NCBI GenBank assembly: GCA_047967505.1
Contig: CM106540.1
Direction: 5' to 3' (one strand)
Length of the DNA: 64,000 nt
DNA from: Dipteris shenzhenensis
Taxonomy: Eukaryota > Polypodiophyta > Polypodiopsida > Gleicheniales
Part shown: piece by piece, positions 20,399 to 30,416 of the stretch
Position numbering within the stretch: the first letter of the stretch is position 1
How the letters are laid out: every line of letters starts with the position of its first letter
Notes under the pieces: generated by a model
The model's database searches: none
Told to the model about the DNA's origin: nothing
The model's input: only the letters and a program-made list of their open reading frames with translations
Position numbers and translations under genes: made by a program

Positions 20399-21853
20399 GA
20401 GCAACCCTTTCGTCCAGGGTGAAGGCACTAGTGGCTATGATGCTGATGTAGAATCGTGTAGTAGTGCTATCGTAACCATTGATAAATGTTTTGTGAAGCA
20501 CTACTTTCCGAATGTTGATGGGAGAGATGATAAGAGAATGAAGTTAAAGGCCCCAAGGGATGAGAGATGTCCCAATATCTTATCCTTAGAATCATCGGAC
20601 CAAGCAAGTACAGACACTAAGTATTCTCCGATTAATAGGCTTCTATCAATTGATGAAATAGACTTATCTATTAAAAATGGAATATTTGAAGGGAGAGTTA
20701 TTAACAAGTATAGCACATGGACTTTACAGAACATCGGCTACCCCAAAAGCTTACAGCTAGATCTTACTAACAGAGAGGGAAATGGCTACATCAGTAGGCG
20801 AGATCTACTATGCGGATTTTGTCAAAACCCTTAATCTTGGTGATTGTATCAGAATAACTAACTATTCTATATGCAATAGAAATACTCGGAATGACGGAGG
20901 GACGGCTGACTTCATGTTGGTTTTTTATCCTTCCACCAGGATCGAACAGTGTGAGCCATTTACAGTTAATCCAACGTTCATCCCGACAATGACCATTTGC
21001 AAGTACAAGGAAGAATGTAAGGCTCATCAATAAAGGCCAGGTAAATTATCTCCCCTTGGCAACAGTTGCAGTTACGGTCAGATCAAGCTTGGCAGTTTAA
21101 TCCGACAAATGGATGAGCTGATTGTTGGCGATGGCGACGATGCGTAGGACTTACATCTTAGCCTCTCTTTTATCCTTACAAAACCTATTTTGATTTTTCC
21201 TTGTTTGAAGCAGTTGACATTTTGGAGCAACAGACGTTCCGACTATGTGAAGATCACTGAAAGATTTAAAGCTACTGGTTTCTGTCACTTTATACTGAGG
21301 AATGTTGGCATCAAGAAGAACAACCAACCCATCGCACTAAACATGTTAGATCATACCATTCTAGTTGCAACTCGAATTCCATCTTTCTCTGCAAGGCTGT
21401 CTCGTGTGTTCCACCGGCACATTCAACAAATAGGTTACGGCAATCAATGTTGATAATTTGCTTCATCAACATTTTGTATGAAGGTGAGTGGCATGCTCAG
21501 TGTTGTCAGAATCAACTCGACACTCTATGAACCTGTATGCAGTATCTGTAAAGAAGGAAATTTTTCAAAAGACAACACTATAGCACGCTGCCTGACATGC
21601 AACCAAGAACTTTACGGTCTTGGAGAAAATTCCAAAGGTGAAAGGCATTATTACTAGTCTAGATGGTGGAGCTGTAGATATCATGTTGAAAGACATCTGG
21701 GTTGATAACGTCTTGGACTTGCCGCGCCCTTTTATTGAGATGCTGGAGGATGACACGCAATACTTGAAGTCCGAACCCTTCGACAAGAAAATTGAGGGCA
21801 GGTTCTTAGTCAACATGCATGGTGCAGTTGCAGGGTTAAGTTCCGTTGTGTAA
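20399..21853 (+). pseudogene. RPA1-like OB-fold protein segments
   Basis: A frame open from about 20400 (SNPFVQGEGTSGY) reaches 'SIDEIDLSIKNGIFEGRVIN' and STWTLQNIGYPKSLQLDLTN, matching the start of RPA1 DNA-binding domain A. A one-base frame change near 20781 leads to MATSVGEIYYADFVKTLNLG, DCIRITNYSICNRNTRNDGG and ADFMLVFYPSTRIEQCEPF, the rest of that OB fold. Further on, CSICKEGNFSKDNTIARCLT then CNQELYG (about 21535-21625) looks like the zinc ribbon of domain C, and 21620-21853 gives a final acidic segment. A GTAAAT donor near 21040 and an acceptor near 21210 suggest introns. RPA-like genes accompany plant Helitrons, and Helitron sequence follows at 24348. Whether it is a spliced gene or a relic is open. 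Confidence 0.55.
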
Positions 21854-21899
21854 TGTTCCTGCCTAGCCCTTCCGATCATGATGCTTCTACCACAGTGTG

Positions 21900-23600
21900 T
21901 TTTTAGTGCCATGTGTTTTTCTAGCTTGTGATTTTCCTTTCGCCTTGTACAATGAACGTTTTCACACTTAGTATGTACTTCTCTGTTGTACAGCACTATT
22001 CCACCATGTTCATTTCTTTGTAAAAAGCACAGAGACTTAGTGCTTCAATAGCAGAGTGCTTTGATTTGAGAAGGATATGATACACCTTTGTAAATATGTC
22101 TTGTTTTTATACAAAGAAAAAAAAATTATCCATAAAAAAGGCTTGTACATTGTGATTGTTTCATTTCATATTAATAATATGTAATGTAAAGTTCATTTTT
22201 GAATGGTTTATCAAAGTTTTATGATGTTTCACATGTCAAGTATGATGGTTCATTCTCATAATACTTAGTTATACACTTACAAAAATTTCATATGAATTTA
22301 TTGCCCTATAAATTTAACACCCATGCAACTTCCTTGGTTTATACTTTGCTTTGCTTCGGAAGTAGAATGATTTTCTTTTACTAAAAGGACATGATATACC
22401 CTCGTACATATGGCTTCTTTTCATTTGAACTAAAAAAAGTTTGACGTTTTTTCTTACTTTCTTTGTTGTTAGCAATATGTAAAGTTTACTCTTAAATTGC
22501 TTCTCGATATTTTTACTGCCGTGTGGTTTTCTAGTTTGTGATTTTACTTTTGCCTTTTACGACGAACGATTTCACACTTATTACACACTTCTCTATTGTA
22601 CATCACTATTCCACCATGTTCATTTCTTTGTAAAAAGCACAGGGACTTAGTGCTTTAATAGCAGAGTGCTTCGTTTTGAGAAGGATATGATACACCTTTG
22701 TAAATATGTCTTGTTTTTATACAAAGGAAAAAAAAATACTGTACATAGAAAAGGCTTGTACATTCTTATTGTTTCGTTTCTTATTAATAATATATAATGT
22801 AAAGTTCATTTTTGAATGGTTTATCAAAGTTTTATGCTGTTTCACATTTCCAGTATGATGGTTCATTCTCATAATACTTAGTTATACACTTACATAAATT
22901 TCATATAAATGTATTGCCCTACAAATTTAACACCCATGTGAATTCCTTGGTTTATACTTTGTTCTGCTTCGGAAGTAGAATGATTTGCTTTTAATAAAAG
23001 GACATGATATACCCTTGTATATATGGCTTATTTCCATTCAAACTAAAAAAAGTACAACGTTTCTTCTTGCTTTATGTGTTATTACCAATATGTAAAGTTT
23101 ACTCTTAAATGGCTTCTCAATATTTTGATGTATTTAAAATTTCAACTACAATGCTTCGTTTCAATATTACAAAATCATGTGCCCATCGAAATTTTGTGCT
23201 CATAATGCTTGAATTTTAAGAAGTAAAACATTCGAATAAGTACTTATTAATTTCTAAAAATCCAAGCAATTACTTTAAGCACATGAACTTTTTTACTCTT
23301 TCTTTTCCATGCTTTATTAAAGTTTTATGCTTCTTAATATTTTAATTATGATGGTTTATTCTCATGATTCTTACTTATGCACTTACAGAAATTTCATACA
23401 AGTACTCATTAATTGGTGATAATTTAAAAAGTTACTACAAGTACTTAAACTTTATTACCCTATACATTTAACAACCATACGTCTTCCTTATTTTTTACTT
23501 TATTATCCTTTGTAAGTAGAGTGACTTACTTCTAACAGAAGAACATGATATACCCTTACAAATATGGCTTGTTTTTATTTGAAGCAACTGTGTTATTAGC
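21900..23600. repeat. Diverged 610-bp tandem repeat, two copies and a partial third
   Basis: Copy 1 (about 21900-22509) and copy 2 (about 22510-23119) share long blocks at an offset of 610, for example TTCCACCATGTTCATTTC and GGATATGATACACCTTTG. A partial, more diverged third copy lies at about 23310-23600. AT-rich, noncoding. Confidence 0.85.
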
Positions 23601-24347
23601 GTCCTTGTTTCAATAACAAAAAATCATATCTGCTTACACAAGACCTAGTCCTTGCATTGTAGGGGCTTTTTCTCTCGTGTACAACCATTTGAGACTCTTT
23701 TCGAACAGATAACTTTTATCCTCTTCACCTCTATTACATACAACTTTATGTTTTATCAATAACTTCATGTTTGCACCCAAAAACCAGTTCGCTATTTTTC
23801 TAAAATAGAAAATACAAGATTTACAATAAATACCATCTATATTAATAATATATCTTAATTTTTTTAAAGCTGTCATGTTATCTTCGAATAGCATGCGACA
23901 ATACAATTAAACACTTCACTTTACTGCTTTCAAATACTTTTCAATTTTTTATACACGCATTCATCAAGCAATTGCAGAAGGCATCTTAGCACATCTACAA
24001 TCAAGTTCAAGATATTAGCATTCTACGTACGAACTTCCCTTGCATATCTCGCTATGGAAAGTGGATATTCACAAGGAAGCAACTACATTTCCTTGAACGA
24101 AATTCACATTGACGACTCTTTCTACAACCTTTATCCACAAAACAAAGGTGTATTTACATCCATATCTTATATATTGCACTTTCACATAACACCCACAGCA
24201 CTGAAAAGAATAGTTTACTCCGAAGGATAGAAATTGTTGCAGACAACTACATTTGTGCATGAGGAATGGGGGCTATAGTTCTTTAAATCAAACCTCTTTA
24301 AACAACTTTACTTACACATCAATAGCAATGAAGAATACTTTCAAGGA
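23601..24347. other. AT-rich stretch, no gene seen
   Basis: Only short unconvincing frames on either strand. Confidence 0.5.
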
Positions 24348-26340
24348 TTGCTACATGATCATTATTACTACTATGCCGACAACCTATTCTTGCAACATGT
24401 TCTATTCAACACTTTCAGTTTCAAACTGAAAACATATCATACTAATGATGAAAGTAAATATGATAATTTAGTGCCTTCAAAGCTTCCAAAACAAACAAAA
24501 GAAGTGCAAGTTATAATAAAACATCATGAAATGTTTATGTACATAGGCACGGTGCAGCCAAACAAAAAGAAGAACACTCACTGGACAAAAGCCATGGTCC
24601 TTACTTTGGAAGAGATTATTAAAACAAGCAACTACAACTCAACAAATGACATAGTGCACACCTTATGCGAAAAGTATCCATTGACTGCAATACGTGCCGA
24701 TACTACTAGGCGTAAAATCTCAAGCTTTAAAAAAAGAGACAATGCTACAATCCAAACAATAACAAAAGAACCCATAACTCAAAACAGTGATCGGGTCAAC
24801 AAAATCAAGCAACGTCCTTATCCTACATAAACAACACAAGCAATGATAACTCCAACTGTTAGAGACAATTCGACAACTAGAAAAAGAAAGCGTACATCTC
24901 TAAGAAATGATTGGATAACAGTAGCAAAGTACTCAGAAATATTTGAGACTCCTACAAAATATGTACGAGCATATATTAACGCAATTCGAGATACTCCAAC
25001 ACATGCATGCATATCTTGCAAGCGTTTACAATTCAAAAAACAAACTGTATATCTTAAAGAAGACACACATGCTTGGATAATGGCCAAAAGATAACATAAA
25101 ATACAATTTCGCGCAAAAAAGGAACGCATTTGCATAGAATGTAAGAAAGCTATACTTGTAAACACATTGCCGAAGTATTTTGTCCCCACCCAGATTCAAC
25201 AAAATGCGGCAATACCTGCTGTAACAATTCTAAACGACATCGAGGAGCGATTGGTTGCCCCTGGAATAGCATTCACTCAAATCAGGGAACTATCACATGG
25301 TGGACAGTATGGTGTTCAGGGTAGCATTGTTGATGTTGTATCCAATACAAATAAAGTACAGCATATCTTGCCATGATTCATTAATGATGAATCATCCATA
25401 ATCCTTGGAATCAAGAAAAAACTACAATATAAGAGTACATATCTTCTCGAAAAAGTTCACCTGAATGTCCTGATGCGACCGCTGAATACCCTTATTCAAA
25501 CACCGCTCTAGAAAGCTAACAATGTTGAAATAAACGACAAATGGAATGAACATTTGCAACAAATAATACATGACGCTTAGTCAACGCGAGAAGATAATGC
25601 CAATTACAAGACTGATGATGAGGAAAACGACGACAACTACATAGACACATTGATACACAATCTTATTACAGCTGAACAAGTTGTAGATTACGACACAAAT
25701 GTCAGATATGTCGCTCCTTGTGAAGACAACACACCATTAGGTTTGTTTCAAGACAAACACAGTGAAGAACTAAACTTTCCAACACTTTTTTTCGGACATG
25801 AAAGACAAATTGGAAACACAAGGCTAACATACCAAGGCATAGCAAAATGGGAATTACCACACACATCTTTGCATTTCTCACAAAATATACAGAATTTTTC
25901 TTCAAATCAATCAATGTTTTAATCAATAAGGTCATGCAATCAGTTTAGGTTCATTTGCGTAAAGGAGCACTACAAAATAAAACAATATATGCAAAGGATG
26001 TTCTGAATGACACAAACACTGATGCTATTTTAAAATCTAGAATAGGGTACAAGGACTTCGAGAACTTGCGGACTTCGCCAAAAGTCTACAAAGAGAAACT
26101 CAGAAAAGATGCGTTTGCAATGATGAGACAATTGGGACGCCCAACCTTTTTTATGACGCTATCATGTGCAGAAAGATTATGGGAACCTTTGACAAGATTT
26201 CTACAACAAAAGTACTCAAATAACAACAGAACTCAATAGAAAGACAAAGACTCAAATGCCACAATAAGAGAACAAATAAGAGACAACCCGACGATATATA
26301 GGAAAATAATAAAAACACATATCAATAAAAATGTAAAAAC
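24348..26340 (+). pseudogene. Helitron N-terminal and Rep-like region, decayed
   Basis: One plus-strand frame runs from 24348 to about 25922 with only in-frame stops (24828, 25092, 25374, 25509, 25578) and no frameshift. It has two Cys pairs, CISCKRLQFKK and ICIECKKAILVN, followed by IEERLVAPGIAFTQIRELSH, GGQYGVQGSIVDVVSNTNKV and LGIKKKLQYKSTYLLEKVHL. This is the pattern of the DUF6570-type domain found before Helitron Rep proteins. After a frameshift near 25930 the Helitron_like_N part reads AFAMMRQLGRPTFFMTLSCA and ERLWEPLTRFLQQKYSNNN, then REQIRDNPTIYRKI. Sequence resemblance stops near 26340; no helicase domain is present. Rolling-circle transposition would be its original role. The DUF6570 name is from memory of the motif, not a search. 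Confidence 0.7.
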
Positions 26341-26611
26341 ATGAAGCTCGACGTATACAAAAATTCAAATACCTAACAAATACATACACGTCAATAATAG
26401 ACTCCCTAGAACAACCTCTTTTTAAATAAATTAAAAAAAGAAAGACGAGGCAAATGCCCCCAAAAAAAAAATCACTACCTACTCCAACTTAATCCATACA
26501 CCTTCCATGAACCGGATCCTCCACCTTGTTTTAAAAAGTGTCCCTTTACTTGTTTTACGTTGGCCACTTTCTATTCTCGTGACTCTCTCTCTCTCCCCTC
26601 CCCCTTCCCAA

Positions 26612-26642
<31 letters not shown>

Positions 26643-27775
26643 ACTCTCTTCCCAAATCAACTCGTCAGTGCTCGCGACTACTTGTAGTAGACACTAAGAC
26701 TCGGGGCAGATTAACCGTCCACAGCACATACAGTCTTCCCAAAAAAATACGGATTCTCTATGGTATTCGATACAAGCACGGTTACCGTGGAGATGGCAAA
26801 ACGTAATCAATAGAGGTGGTGGAGGTTAGAGAGGACAAGGATTTGATTCCGAAATACAATCTGAGAGAACCGACTACAGATTGGACACAATTATATCGCC
26901 AAAGCCGCACATCAACTTCATGCCAGGCCTCTGCACGCCATATTGCTGCAGCTGCTTTTGAGACAAACAAGATTGAAATTGCCAATCCTGAAGCTGTTGT
27001 TGATTTGTTCTCTCTTCCAATCGAATCGATGATTACGTTAACTTTCAAAACGGGTTGAAATTGTCAATTTTAGTTGTACCTTTAGAAAGCGCATCGACTT
27101 TCTGTGGCTGATTTTAGATTAACTTTTAGAAGAACACTGGGAAATCCATTCGAGATGTGATGAGACATGATTCTTTCTCTGTTTCTGCTCAACTGGTACG
27201 ATACTGGCCAACGAATTACGACAAGGAGCAAAAACTTTAGATAATTGAACAACTATTCCGATCATATACAGCTATCTATGCATCGCGTTGATCATATCAA
27301 AGGAGCAGCGAATGCTTGAAAGCTTATCTTCGAGACTGGAGCCGGGGACCTTCAAAGCTGTATGACCGCTATAGTGCTTCTGGGCGTTTAGAAAAGCTCT
27401 AATAATGCGTCAAGTTTGGAAAAGCAAGCTCAGCTAATAATGGGGTGATCTGACGATCTAACGATCTACTAGCAACACGTGGCTGCGTAGGATTTGAGAA
27501 CTACAAAGAACCGTCTAGTGCTGGCCAAGTAAATAGATGAAGCTTGAATCTAGCAAAGTCCTGTTACTTAGGGTTTAGGCTCTTAGAAAGCTAGCTCTTA
27601 TAATCTTATCAAAATATTAGGATATATCATACAGATTGAAAAGTTAAAACATGATTGGACGTAGATTTTGTTACGTTCCAGTTAGAACGTAGCATGACCT
27701 CGGATGGGTTGGTGATAAAATCTTTGTAGAGGCCAATGGTAATGTATATAAATGTAAATTATTGATTGTTTGATA
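26341..27775. other. Stretch without a convincing gene
   Basis: It contains a CT-rich microsatellite at 26583-26654. One 80-residue plus-strand frame at 26816-27058 begins VEVREDKDLIPKYNLRE and has a plausible composition but no recognised family. The rest shows nothing. Confidence 0.45.
26583..26654. repeat. CT microsatellite with C runs
   Basis: CTCTCTCTCT tracts surround CCCCTCCCCC and ACCCCCCCC. Confidence 0.9.
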
Positions 27776-27850
27776 TGTTATGACGATTGGTCAAGGATTT
27801 AGTTGTCGAGCTCTGTGATCATCAGGATCCAAGACGAGCACAAGACTCGG

Positions 27851-28110
27851 AGGCCTTCATGCGGATTGATTTGGGTTAATTCATTAACTACTCGCCTAGG
27901 GATATGTGCCTAGGGACAAGAGTCATCTTAGTGGATTAGTGGAAGAGCCAAAAGGGGGCTCAATTGACAACATGCATGGAGAAGGGACTAAGGTTTTCCA
28001 GGCAGCTAAACTTAGTAATGATTCTTCCAGGGAACTGGGTGTGAGCCAACATGCTGTGTGGAAAAGTTCGAATACCAGAGTGATTTTGGTAATGCAGCAG
28101 GAGTGTACAG
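27851..28110. repeat. 260-bp tandem duplication, copy 1
   Basis: Starts AGGCCTTCATGCGG. Copy 2 begins at 28111. The two differ at about one base (ACCAGAGTG against ACCAGGGTG), so the event is recent. Confidence 0.95.
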
Positions 28111-28370
28111 AGGCCTTCATGCGGATTGATTTGGGTTAATTCATTAACTACTCGCCTAGGGATATGTGCCTAGGGACAAGAGTCATCTTAGTGGATTAGT
28201 GGAAGAGCCAAAAGGGGGCTCAATTGACAACATGCATGGAGAAGGGACTAAGGTTTTCCAGGCAGCTAAACTTAGTAATGATTCTTCCAGGGAACTGGGT
28301 GTGAGCCAACATGCTGTGTGGAAAAGTTCGAATACCAGGGTGATTTTGGTAATGCAGCAGGAGTGTACAC
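28111..28370. repeat. 260-bp tandem duplication, copy 2
   Basis: Second copy of 27851-28110, ending GCAGGAGTGTACA. The duplicated frame of 77 residues (PRDKSHLSGLVEEPKGG...) appears twice and is not treated as a gene. Confidence 0.95.
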
Positions 28371-28449
28371 TTATACATCCGGCTGGGAGGAGAACTTTGT
28401 CTCGGATGCCTGGGGGTTTTTCAAAGTGTGAACAAGTTGGTTTGTAGCA

Positions 28450-28466
28450 TTTGGTATCAGGGCCTG
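28450..28466 (+). other. Gypsy-A primer-binding site
   Basis: TTTGGTATCAGGGCCTG resembles TGGTATCAGAGCC with one change and a two-base spacer after the LTR. Confidence 0.55.
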
Positions 28467-29262
28467 GTGTGTCGTTTGGAAGTTCAGTGTTTACTAGAAC
28501 TTTAAAATTCCTTTGGTTCATACTTACAGTTTTATGTTTTGGCAGTTATTTTGGATTGCAAGTACTCCCTAGTATAGGGAAAGGGCACTAGTTTGTAGTT
28601 GTTTTGAGAATTGGGTTATTTTCAGTTTGCAGTAATTTGCCTATCATAGGGAAAACAGATCAGTTTAAGTTTCAATTGGTTCTTAAAAAGAAAGCAAGCC
28701 AAATCAGCCAAATCAAATAAGCCAACACAAGAAAAAGTCAAATTCAGGCGTGATATGGAAAGGGATAACCATTTAGAGATGGAGGTCGAGGATGATACCT
28801 CTTGTTTGAACCTCGTAGGCTCAGATGTTCGGCTGGTATAGCAGGTATCGCACACCATGGCATGTGAATGCTGTTCATTAGATGTTACAAGATGCCTTAC
28901 AGCAGTTAATGACACGCATATGAGAGGCAAGAAGAGTCACAAAAAGCCATCCACTCATTGACAAGTAGACCCCCTAGGTAATAAAAAGGAAAAGGGGTCA
29001 AGGAACCAGAGTCTAGCATCCATACAATGGAAAGGAGAAAAGTCAAGTTGGCCTATATAGCAATTTATAGGCCTGAAAAATATGGTGGTAGAATAGTTGA
29101 CAAACACTTGGACATCATCGAAGCATGAAAATGGGATGAGGTGTTTGCCATTTGTGAAGTTCAGGACAAGATAATGATGATTCGAGAGGCCACACATATG
29201 TTCATGAAAGCTGTAGCTAGGGGGTGGATGAAAACAGTTTCAATGTGGCTCTTGCTATGTGG
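28467..29262 (+). other. Gypsy-A leader and unreadable start of gag
   Basis: Plus-strand pieces such as KWDEVFAICEVQDKIMMIRE look coding but have stops in between. This is probably the leader and the N-terminal gag. Confidence 0.4.
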
Positions 29263-29583
29263 TAAAGTTTCAAACTGGAGTTTAGAAAACAGTTTCTACC
29301 ACTAGACGAGGCTTCAAGAGCATGGGATGATTATCGGTGCCCCAGGCAGAGGAATTTATCTGTAGCAATATATACTGATATATTCCTGGAAATTTCAATG
29401 ACAATCCCTGAGCCGCTACCACAGTTCATTCTAATCAAGAATTATATATTTGGCTTGAACAATATAATACAAATGGCAGTCAAAGTTAAGTACACAAAAA
29501 CTTTGGATGATGCAATATTGATTGCATTAAAGCATGAGGATGCAAGGGGCAAACCAATTGGGTTTGTATGTCTTGGAACTTAG
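29263..29583 (+). pseudogene. Gypsy-A gag fragment (retrotrans_gag)
   Basis: The frame reads W, stop, then SFKLEFRKQFLPLDEASRAW, RNLSVAIYTDIFLEISMTIP and FILIKNYIFGLNNIIQMAVK, matching the Ty3/Gypsy capsid pattern (W..F...F...F, then a Y...F..L region and a FI.GL motif). An in-frame TAA follows the first Trp, and the frame ends at 29581. Protease, reverse transcriptase and integrase are absent downstream, so the element is truncated. Confidence 0.65.
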
Positions 29584-29770
29584 TACCTGTTCCCAAAGAA
29601 ATTGGCTTTTTAGAGGAAATTCGTTTGAAAAGGAACAGTGTCAAAAGCCAGTCGTCAAGCGAAGTATGCTAAAGTTTCTCGCAGTATTTCACAACCAAGT
29701 ATCACCATAGGGGTGAAAAGATAAGTATTCCCTATGGCGACCCGAGCTTTGGTCAAAGTCCTTGACTCCT

Positions 29771-30093
29771 GAGAGCAAGGAAAGGACTATGTTTCAGATG
29801 CCTCCAGCCGACTCTGTCTTTTATGTGAGAAGTGGGCTTGTGACAATCATCACAACCCCTCATATGGGTGTCACCTTGGGTGTATCGACTAGGGCACAAG
29901 CCCTAGCCAGATTTTCGTAGTATCCCCATAGTGTCTCTTCCATTTCATTGTCCAAAATATCCAGTACACACGGTCCAGCTTGGGCATTATCCCCCACCTC
30001 CATTTTGAGAGAGAGATATTTCAGTTAGGCATTGATTCCTGTGCTCTGAGGATGCCTCCTATAACCCGCCACAAAGATACATACCATTCCTCT
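29771..30093. repeat. 323-bp tandem duplication, copy 1
   Basis: Starts GAGAGCAAGGAAAGGAC. Appears identical to 30094-30416. It includes a copy of the last codons and stop of the neighbouring PPR gene. Confidence 0.95.
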
Positions 30094-30416
30094 GAGAGCA
30101 AGGAAAGGACTATGTTTCAGATGCCTCCAGCCGACTCTGTCTTTTATGTGAGAAGTGGGCTTGTGACAATCATCACAACCCCTCATATGGGTGTCACCTT
30201 GGGTGTATCGACTAGGGCACAAGCCCTAGCCAGATTTTCGTAGTATCCCCATAGTGTCTCTTCCATTTCATTGTCCAAAATATCCAGTACACACGGTCCA
30301 GCTTGGGCATTATCCCCCACCTCCATTTTGAGAGAGAGATATTTCAGTTAGGCATTGATTCCTGTGCTCTGAGGATGCCTCCTATAACCCGCCACAAAGA
30401 TACATACCATTCCTCT
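30094..30416. repeat. 323-bp tandem duplication, copy 2
   Basis: Second copy, ending CATTCCTCTGAG. Its right end lies inside the PPR coding sequence (stop at 30382-30384), so the duplication began at the 3' end of that gene. Confidence 0.95.

Larger units (their letters stand above)
27776..28449 (+). repeat. Gypsy-A LTR with internal duplication
   Basis: The segment starts TGTTATGACGATTGG and ends TTTGTAGCA next to a primer-site-like TTTGGTATCAGGGCC. Removing one copy of the internal 260-bp duplication leaves about 414 bp. Boundaries are inferred from the TG...CA rule and the primer site; no partner LTR was found in the window. Confidence 0.6.

Noticed and set aside
24348-25922. Altered genetic code to explain in-frame stops in the Helitron frame
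   Set aside because: All three stop codons occur, and intact genes in the same window use stops normally; decay is simpler.
27906-28447. Two nearly identical 77-93 residue frames
   Set aside because: They are the two copies of the 260-bp duplication inside an LTR; not a gene family.
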